Shown here piece after piece: positions 25,320-33,034 of a stretch of 33,034 bases of DNA (positions are counted from its first letter, which is position 1; each line of letters starts with the position of its first letter). The notes beneath the pieces are model-generated. The model ran no database searches, was not told where the DNA came from, and saw only the letters and a program-made list of their open reading frames with translations. The position numbers and the translations under genes were made by a program. The stretch lies in NCBI RefSeq assembly GCF_002760245.1, contig NZ_ASCA01000009.1, forward strand, positions 1 through 33,034, in the 5' to 3' direction. Source of the stretch: Streptococcus suis YS161 (GTDB taxonomy: Bacteria > Bacillota > Bacilli > Lactobacillales > Streptococcaceae).

Positions 25320-26192
25320 TTACATTGGAATCAAAATATCTTCATCATAATGTTTATGGTCTTTTTGAAGACTGAAGCCACGTCCACGCACCTGACTCGC
25401 AGGCATAACAACCATAAAGGCAGTTTCATCAATTTCTAATACCGCTGTCTCCAGTTTCTGCATTTCTGGAATAGAGATGGTAGTCATCAACATGCGCTTG
25501 TCAACCCCTGTAAAGCCACCAATAATTGGAAGTTCTGTCACACCGCGATCAGCAACTTTAGTAATATAGTCTTTAATTTCTTCTGATTTTTGAGAAATAA
25601 TCATGACATTTCGAGAAGATTGGGTACCAGACATCATGCGGTTGACAATATAAGTAATGGTCATTAGGGCAATAATCGAGTACATAACTGTATCAGTATC
25701 GAAGGCAACAAATCCAAGACCAACGATAATACCATCAATAATAGCCATTGTCAGACCTAATGATAAAGGGGTGTACTTGTGAATAAATTGAATAAGAATA
25801 CCTGTTCCACCAGTAGTAGAATTTCCAAGGAAGACAAGCCCAAGTCCAAAACCTAGGATAATTCCACCGAAAATAGCAGCTAGGAGAGGATTTTCTGTCA
25901 AGTTGGGTAAACCTGCTGTCAACTTGATGCAAAGAGGATAGATGATAGCTCCATAGACAGTTTTGATAAATACAGATTTTCCTAAGAAAAACCAACAGAT
26001 GATTAATAAAGGGATGTTACAGTAGAGGACAAAGTCAGATGGACTCCACCCCAGAAGAGCATTGAGTGCGATTGCTAAACCTCCGACACCACCAGATACG
26101 ATATTATTCTCTAGAAAAAAACTGTTAAATCCAATGGCCATGACAATGGAACCAGCTGTCACAAGTGCAAAGTCTTTTAGTTTTTGTTGCAT
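25320..26192 (-). CDS. YitT family membrane protein
   Basis: A 290-residue protein with five or six membrane segments in the first 180 residues (for example DFALVTAGSIVMAIGFNSFF, GLGLVFLGNSTTGGTGI) and a C-terminal cytoplasmic domain of the DUF2179 type (about 190-275). YitT/DUF161 proteins have unknown transport-like roles. I start at ATG 26192 (MQQKLKDF); the open frame extends further, but the gene's own promoter lies inside that extension, so the longer start cannot be used. A GGTGAGG ribosome site is 11 bases upstream. The ABC-F gene follows after 64 bases. Confidence 0.85.
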   Translation of the reverse strand: MQQKLKDFALVTAGSIVMAIGFNSFFLENNIVSGGVGGLAIALNALLGWSPSDFVLYCNIPLLIICWFFLGKSVFIKTVYGAIIYPLCIKLTAGLPNLTENPLLAAIFGGIILGFGLGLVFLGNSTTGGTGILIQFIHKYTPLSLGLTMAIIDGIIVGLGFVAFDTDTVMYSIIALMTITYIVNRMMSGTQSSRNVMIISQKSEEIKDYITKVADRGVTELPIIGGFTGVDKRMLMTTISIPEMQKLETAVLEIDETAFMVVMPASQVRGRGFSLQKDHKHYDEDILIPM

Positions 26193-26235
26193 AGGTCGCA
26201 ATACCTCACCTTTTTTTCTTATAAACTCAATCTCT

Positions 26236-26264
26236 ATTATCGCTGATTCAGACAGTCTCGTCAA
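26236..26264 (-). promoter_or_regulatory. Promoter of the YitT-like gene
   Basis: TTGACG at 26264..26259, 17-base spacer, GATAAT at 26241..26236 on the minus strand. It is back to back with the trpS T-box promoter, 12 bases apart. Confidence 0.7.
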
Positions 26265-26276
26265 GGCTTGGAGGTA

Positions 26277-26305
26277 TTGACTTTCTAATTTTTAAGCGGT
26301 ATAAT
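26277..26305 (+). promoter_or_regulatory. Promoter of the T-box/trpS transcript
   Basis: TTGACT at 26277-26282, 17-base spacer, TATAAT at 26300-26305. Start site expected near 26312, just before stem I of the T-box. Confidence 0.88.
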
Positions 26306-26311
26306 TGTATT

Positions 26312-27581
<1,270 letters not shown>

Positions 27582-27593
27582 GGTTAACAATAA

Positions 27594-27624
27594 AAGAGCA
27601 ATGTTGAGAAAATGTTGCTTTTTT
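27594..27624 (+). terminator. Terminator after trpS
   Basis: AGCAA/TTGCT (27597-27601 and 27615-27619), with flanking A/T pairs and an internal mismatch, followed by TTTTTT. Confidence 0.65.
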
Positions 27625-27729
27625 CATTTGTTTTATAATAAAGTAAAAAACAAACGTTCGATTTTCTAAAAGAAAGTGGTAAAGAATTTTCTGAATTTTT
27701 ATTATTACTTATTTTAAAGCGAATAATAT

Positions 27730-27757
27730 TTGACAAATGATTTCAAAATGTTATCAT
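27730..27757 (+). promoter_or_regulatory. guaB promoter
   Basis: TTGACA at 27730-27735, 16-base spacer, TATCAT at 27752-27757, about 54 bases before the ATG. The leader contains an AGAGGAAG ribosome site. Confidence 0.7.
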
Positions 27758-27780
27758 ATATAAAATAATCATAGCGATAG

Positions 27781-29292
<1,512 letters not shown>

Positions 29293-29297
29293 AAATT

Positions 29298-29320
29298 AGA
29301 CCCTGGTTGACAGGGTCTTT
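29298..29320. terminator. Terminator between convergent guaB and recF
   Basis: AGACCCTG/CAGGGTCT (29298-29305 and 29311-29318) with a 5-base loop. Ts follow on the plus strand (TTTA), and on the minus strand the stem is followed by AATTTTTATT, so it may serve both genes. Confidence 0.7.
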
Positions 29321-29360
29321 ACTATTTTGTAAACTTTATTGACAATAATGTAAAAAATGT

Positions 29361-30455
29361 TTATTCCGACTCAGTAACCTTACCAGACTCAATATGAAAT
29401 ATTTTTAAATCATCTGGTAGCTTGTGTAAATGGTCCAAAGATGTTGTAGTGATAAAGGTTTGAATAGTATCTGTAATGGTTTCTAGTAGTTTGATTTGTC
29501 GATTGTTATCTAGCTCACTCATAACATCGTCTAAAAGTAGAATTGGGTATTCTCTAGTGATTTCCTTCATCAGTTCGATTTCAGCAAGTTTGAGCGACAG
29601 AACGAGACTGCGGTGCTGACCTTGGCTACCATAATGGGCATTCATTCCATTTATAAAGAAAGCTACATCATCTCGATGTGGTCCAACTCCTGTATTTTTC
29701 TTAAATAAATCACGTTTGCGACACCTTTCCAATTCTGTCAAGAATTTGTCAATTAAATTGACATCATCTGTCAATTCGATTGAGGTTTTGTATTCGATTG
29801 TCAACTCTTCCCGATTGCCAGATATTTCTTGAACTTTTCTATTTCCGAATTCCTCTAATTTCTTTAGAAAGTCAATACGATGTTGGATAACACGACTACC
29901 ATATTCAGCAAGTTGCTGATCTAACACGGATAGGAAGTTCTCATCAATCTTATCTGTAGATTTGAGGTAAGTATTTCTTTGTTTTAAAACGTGATTATAA
30001 TTCGATAGGTCAGAGAGATAGAGTGGTTTGATTTGCCCGAGCTCGACATCGATGAACTTTCTTCTCAAAGCAGGCGCACCTTTTATCAGCTGTAAATCTT
30101 CAGGGGCGAAGAGAACAACATTCATGTGGCCGATATAGTTGGAAAGCTTGGCTTGTTTGAGATGGTTGACCTTGGTCACTCGCCCCTTGTCTGTCAAGTG
30201 AATGTCAAGGGGAACTTTACCGCTTGTGCGATGGAGTAAACCAGAAATAGATAATTCCTTTTCTTGAAACTGTAGTAGGTCCTTATCTGTCCGTGTTCGA
30301 TGACTTCGTGTTAAGGCTAAAACATAGATAGATTCTAGAATATTGGTTTTTCCTTGGGCGTTTTCGCCTAAAAAGACATTGAGACCCTTGTTGAACTCAA
30401 TATCTAATTGGTTGTAATTGCGAAAATGTTGTAACTCTAATCGTTCTAGCCACAT
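29361..30455 (-). CDS. recF: DNA replication and repair protein RecF
   Basis: A 364-residue SMC-like ATPase that with RecO and RecR loads RecA at single-strand gaps. Walker A GENAQGKT (30-37), signature region around [17 protein letters not shown], Walker [14 protein letters not shown]. It begins 2 bases after the yaaA stop codon, the conserved yaaA-recF pairing. In this genus, the pair is separated from dnaN, unlike in Bacillus. Confidence 0.96.
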   Translation of the reverse strand: MWLERLELQHFRNYNQLDIEFNKGLNVFLGENAQGKTNILESIYVLALTRSHRTRTDKDLLQFQEKELSISGLLHRTSGKVPLDIHLTDKGRVTKVNHLKQAKLSNYIGHMNVVLFAPEDLQLIKGAPALRRKFIDVELGQIKPLYLSDLSNYNHVLKQRNTYLKSTDKIDENFLSVLDQQLAEYGSRVIQHRIDFLKKLEEFGNRKVQEISGNREELTIEYKTSIELTDDVNLIDKFLTELERCRKRDLFKKNTGVGPHRDDVAFFINGMNAHYGSQGQHRSLVLSLKLAEIELMKEITREYPILLLDDVMSELDNNRQIKLLETITDTIQTFITTTSLDHLHKLPDDLKIFHIESGKVTESE

Positions 30456-30457
30456 GT

Positions 30458-30841
30458 CTACATACCAGGGAAACGAACAGGTTTTCTTTCAGTATTTTTA
30501 GTTGCTTTTTTAGGAGTTTTTACCTGTTTCTTATTCTTTTTATTTTCTTGATTTAACTTTTTAACGATTGCAGCTACACGTTCTTTTTCAGCTTGTTCTT
30601 CTTGGTGTTGCTGTATTTCTTCTGTACTAGGTGCAACGATTGTGATACTAATGTTGTGGCCAGGTAGCGTGACAAGATCACCGATACGGATTTTTTTACC
30701 CCGTCTTTTTTCGTCTTCTCCGTTAAAAAGGATAGTATTTTCTTCTAAGAAACCTTTAATGGCCCCACCTGAGTGGAGAATACCAGTTGTTTTTAGTAAT
30801 GCTTGTAATGTGATGTAGTCATCAAATAATTTAAATTCCAT
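30458..30841 (-). CDS. yaaA: S4-domain protein YaaA with basic C-terminal extension
   Basis: A 127-residue protein whose first 70 residues form the YaaA-type S4-like RNA-binding domain ([28 protein letters not shown]). Residues about 72-127 are an added charged tail: a Glu/Gln-rich helix, then a Lys-rich segment ending RKPVRFPGM. Bacillus YaaA is about 71 residues, so the tail is an extension. It is transcribed with recF. The promoter has an extended -10 (TGA-TATAAT, 30870..30862), and the ribosome site is GAGGTG. Exact role unknown; a ribosome-associated role is suggested for the family. Confidence 0.85.
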   Translation of the reverse strand: MEFKLFDDYITLQALLKTTGILHSGGAIKGFLEENTILFNGEDEKRRGKKIRIGDLVTLPGHNISITIVAPSTEEIQQHQEEQAEKERVAAIVKKLNQENKKNKKQVKTPKKATKNTERKPVRFPGM

Positions 30842-30861
30842 AAGTCACCTCGTTACAGAAT

Positions 30862-30870
30862 ATTATATCA
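30862..30870 (-). promoter_or_regulatory. yaaA-recF promoter, extended -10
   Basis: TGA-TATAAT at 30870..30862 on the minus strand, 20 bases before the yaaA ATG; -35 poor. It survives next to the integrated element. Confidence 0.6.
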
Positions 30871-30924
30871 CAAAATGGTATGTTTCGTTTTTCACGCGCT
30901 GGAAACCCAGTCATATCAAGGATT

Positions 30925-30977
30925 TTTACAGTGCTGTAAACTACTGTAAACCGAATTTGTTCCCCTTTTTGTTCACC
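30925..30977. repeat. Palindrome and direct repeats between integrase and yaaA (possible attachment region)
   Basis: TTTACAG-TG-CTGTAAA (30925-30940) is a perfect 16-bp palindrome; CTGTAAA recurs at 30944-30950, giving a direct repeat. TTTGTTCCCC (30956-30965) and TTTGTTCACC (30968-30977) form a second direct repeat with 12-base spacing up to the integrase stop codon. These are the sort of sites tyrosine recombinases use, but the core cannot be identified without the other end. Confidence 0.45.
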
Positions 30978-30978
30978 C

Positions 30979-32145
30979 TCAAAGGTTTTCTAGAGCTTTT
31001 TCATAAAATGTAACAGCATGCTTTGCGTTCTCTTTTGAAAGGTGGCTATAGATGTCCATGGTCATTGATATTCTAGAATGACCAAGACGATGCTGGAGTT
31101 CCTTGTAGGGTATTCCGGAGTTAAGCAACAAACTAGCGTGCGTGTGGCGGAAACCGTGAAAGCCGATGTTAGGCAGTCCGATATTCCTCAGGCGTGTGGT
31201 CAACCTGTTCCCTAGGGTCTTATCCTCAGGATAGTCATGAATGAAGTCAGAGAATACCACTGTTTCAGAGCGTCCGAGACTCCAAGCCTCTTGTATCTGT
31301 CGCCGTCTGTATTCTTTCAGCATGGCTACTGTCTGGCTATCGATGTCTATATCACGTATGCTAGCGTTTGATTTTGGGGAGTTTATTGAGCCGTAGCGGT
31401 TGAGTGTTTTTGTGATGCTGACCGTGGCATTGTTCAAGTCAATATCTGACCAGTGCAGTGCCAGCACCTCATTGATACGGCAACCAGTGGCCAGCAAGAA
31501 CTTGTATAGGGTGGCTTCATAGAGATTTCTGTAATTGGTTAAGTCTAAGCCGTCCAAGTAGTCAAGAAACTGTTTAAGCTGCTCGTCGTTGAAATGTTTT
31601 ACCTTCTTCCGAGTGGCTTTTTTTGCGTTCCTGGGCAATATGACTTCCCGAGCTGGATTATATGGCAGAACTTGCATAACAACACCGTATTGCAATATAC
31701 GTTTGTTCAGCGCGTGGATTTTGTCATAGTGCAGATAGGCACCAGCTTCCCCTGTATTTGCTTTGTCTGCTAATTTGATGACGATGCTTTGGAGGAGTGG
31801 GGTCGTCAGTTTATCGAGCTTATAAGCTCCAAAAAGTGGTATAACATGATTTTTCAGTAAGCCCCTGATGTTTCCTCGAGTATTTGGCTTTACTGTGTGC
31901 TTATAGCTATTCCACCACAATTCTGCCAACTCTTTGTAACTGGTTATGGTGGCACTTTGGTAGCGTGTTGCCCCGTCAGTTTTAAAAGTTGCAATAGCTT
32001 GCTGAGTTTTGTTTTTAACCTCCTTCTTGGTCCTACCCGTGACATTAGTCTTGACTTTCTTACCAGTGATGGCATCTATTCCTAGATAAACACTGGCACG
32101 GTAGACAATGCTACCATCTTTCTTTTTTACCTCAGTTATTTTCAT
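30979..32145 (-). CDS. int: Tyrosine-family site-specific integrase
   Basis: A 388-residue phage/ICE-type integrase. I start at ATG 32145 (MKITEVKKKDG), preceded by GGAAAGG 9 bases upstream; earlier ATGs are too close to that site. The N-terminal arm-binding AP2-like region is about 1-55, a core-binding SAM-like domain about 67-165, and the catalytic domain about 183-380 with Arg223 (ATGCRINE), Lys258 region, His330-Arg333 (HGFRH), His356 (LGHSR) and nucleophile Tyr366 (MDIYSHL). All catalytic residues are present, so it could be active. It is the last gene of an element that abuts yaaA and extends out of the window. Confidence 0.93.
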   Translation of the reverse strand: MKITEVKKKDGSIVYRASVYLGIDAITGKKVKTNVTGRTKKEVKNKTQQAIATFKTDGATRYQSATITSYKELAELWWNSYKHTVKPNTRGNIRGLLKNHVIPLFGAYKLDKLTTPLLQSIVIKLADKANTGEAGAYLHYDKIHALNKRILQYGVVMQVLPYNPAREVILPRNAKKATRKKVKHFNDEQLKQFLDYLDGLDLTNYRNLYEATLYKFLLATGCRINEVLALHWSDIDLNNATVSITKTLNRYGSINSPKSNASIRDIDIDSQTVAMLKEYRRRQIQEAWSLGRSETVVFSDFIHDYPEDKTLGNRLTTRLRNIGLPNIGFHGFRHTHASLLLNSGIPYKELQHRLGHSRISMTMDIYSHLSKENAKHAVTFYEKALENL

Positions 32146-32218
32146 GATCATAAACCTTTCCATCAGCAGGCAAGCTGTTATTAAAAGGGTTTTAGATTGA
32201 GTTGGTTTATATCATGCG

Positions 32219-32240
32219 TAGGGCTACGAGAACAGCCCTA
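32219..32240. repeat. Inverted repeat upstream of the integrase
   Basis: TAGGGCT/AGCCCTA (32219-32225 and 32234-32240) with an 8-base loop, TTTTCG following on the plus strand. It may be a weak plus-strand terminator or a binding site; the rest of 32146-32314 has no gene. Confidence 0.5.
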
Positions 32241-32314
32241 TTTTCGTTTGATTTGGGTAAGTCGGTAATTTATATGGTTACGTTTTAAAGTGGTGCTATG
32301 ACTCTTATATGGGC

Positions 32315-32971
32315 TTATTTATCGCTCAATCTTTTGAGGCTATCAAGGGCCTTCTGATTGTTTTTATATAGCACGTCTAGCTGTTCTTTAGCAATTCTGT
32401 TTAGTTCAGTTAGTCGGTTGCTTTGTGATAGTCCTTGTTTAATCATTTCAGCGTTAAGACTTTGTAAGTTATTTAGAACTAATAGCTGTTCAATAGTGGC
32501 ATTATCTCGCTGATTACCTTCTCTATCAGGATAGGCGTTCTTGAATTCCTTTGCAGTCATACCAAATAAAGCGACGTTTATTAAATCAGCTTCAGAGGAA
32601 TAGGCGAAAGAAATTTGATAGGGTTGGAGAGTTGGCACAATGTTTTCTTTGATAGCGTCCGTTTGTATGGTGTAATTAAGTTTTGAAATATAGCGGTTTA
32701 CCTGCCAATCTAACTGGTTCTTGTAGGCTTCTTCTTGTTTTAGGCGCTGATAATCTTGAATGATATAAAGCTTAATCTCTGGTGAAAGCCAGGAAGCAAA
32801 TTCAAAAGCTATATCAGAGTGGGCGAATGTACCGCCGTATCGGCCAGATTGGGAAGTTATACCAATGGCATTTGTCTCTTTTATCCATTTTTGCGGAGAT
32901 AGTACGAAGCCATTTAATCCAGCCTCGCTTCTAAACTGGTCGAATTCGACCAGTTTAAAATTATGTGACTT
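32315..32971 (-). pseudogene. KilA-N domain protein, 5' truncated
   Basis: An open minus-strand frame of 218 residues runs from 32971 to TAA at 32315, bounded upstream by an in-frame TAA (32974..32972). It contains the KilA-N core (EFDQFRSEAGLNGFVLSPQ, then WIKETNAIGITSQSGRYGG, then FAHSDIAFEFASWLSPEIKL) followed by the family C-terminal region (EADLINVALFGMTAKEFKNAYPDREG). No ATG, TTG or early GTG start is in frame until a GTG at 32638, which would leave only 107 residues without the KilA-N core. The usual N-terminal 60 or so residues are absent. KilA-N proteins belong to phages and mobile elements. It is therefore a remnant, unless translation uses an unusual start. The break lies next to a 26-bp palindrome. 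Confidence 0.8.
32932..32957. repeat. 26-bp perfect palindrome at the KilA-N break
   Basis: Self-complementary over 26 bases, centred at 32944/32945, with inner core CTGGTCGAATTCGACCAG and outer TAAA...TTTA. It encodes KLVEFDQF in the KilA-N frame, so part of it is coding sequence conserved in the family. Confidence 0.9.
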
Positions 32972-32973
32972 TT

Positions 32974-33026
32974 AGTCCGTCACGCTCCGTAAGGTGCGTG
33001 ACAAATAAACCACCCGCTATGCGGGT
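32974..33026. repeat. Two stacked inverted repeats at the window edge
   Basis: GTCACGCTCC/GGTGCGTGAC (about 32979-33002, one mismatch, GTAA loop) and CACCCGC/GCGGGTG (about 33012-33028, TAT loop). They are GC-richer than the surroundings. The second resembles terminators found at mobile-element ends. They lie immediately upstream of the KilA-N break and continue to the edge. Confidence 0.6.
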
Positions 33027-33034
33027 GCGCGACG

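Noticed and set aside
26193..26264. Upstream extension of the YitT-like gene
   Set aside because: The promoter -35 and -10 hexamers lie inside it, so it cannot be translated from the main transcript.

Overview
This window is the replication-origin region of a low-GC Gram-positive coccus, most consistent with Streptococcus suis or a very close relative. The reasons are a ComX-type competence sigma factor next to an rRNA promoter, the order dnaA-dnaN-lipid kinase-DUF951-ychF-pth-mfd-rqcP-divIC-tilS-hpt-ftsH-comX, parB without parA, and htrA beside parB. The assembly is shown with dnaA on the minus strand, so the window reads from an rRNA promoter on the left, through oriC near 15.5-17.2 kb, to a mobile-element remnant on the right.

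Layout. (1) 1-572: leader and three stacked promoters of an rRNA operon that runs off the left edge on the minus strand. (2) 573-14273: minus-strand housekeeping genes co-directional with replication: comX under a ComR-type box; ftsH; a tight hpt/tilS/serine-hydrolase/37-aa ORF/divIC/rqcP/mfd/pth run; ychF; an XRE-family gene broken by one stop codon; DUF951; a lipid kinase. (3) 14365-19425: dnaN, dnaA, parB and htrA. DnaA boxes lie on both sides of dnaA, there is a DnaA-trio-like unwinding tract between dnaA and dnaN, a second DnaA-box cluster upstream of rlmH, and a CiaR box upstream of htrA. (4) 19426-20945: rlmH, which looks leaderless, then a perfect 14-bp parS core at its stop codon, a DUF1275 membrane protein, and three tRNAs (Arg, Glu, Asn) from divergent promoters. 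(5) 21017-30841: yfhO-like, an ABC-F ATPase and a YitT-like protein on the minus strand; T-box-controlled trpS and guaB on the plus strand; recF and S4-protein yaaA on the minus strand. (6) 30842-33034: a tyrosine integrase with possible attachment-type repeats and a 5'-truncated KilA-N gene containing a 26-bp perfect palindrome, ending in stacked inverted repeats at the window edge.

How it works together. Initiation (dnaA, dnaN, oriC), segregation (parB, parS), fork and transcription repair (recF, mfd), ribosome maintenance (rlmH, rqcP, pth, ychF, tRNAs), division (divIC), proteostasis (ftsH, htrA) and competence (comX) cluster around the origin. I did not find a convincing wholly new multi-gene system. 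The observations most worth following are the asymmetrically degenerate ATP site of the ABC-F protein, the leaderless rlmH start overlapping a DnaA box, the DnaA-trio tract, the tRNA terminator encoded inside a neighbouring gene, the conserved-looking 37-aa ORF, and the mobile remnant beside the origin. No database search was possible; family names come from recognisable motifs and gene order.
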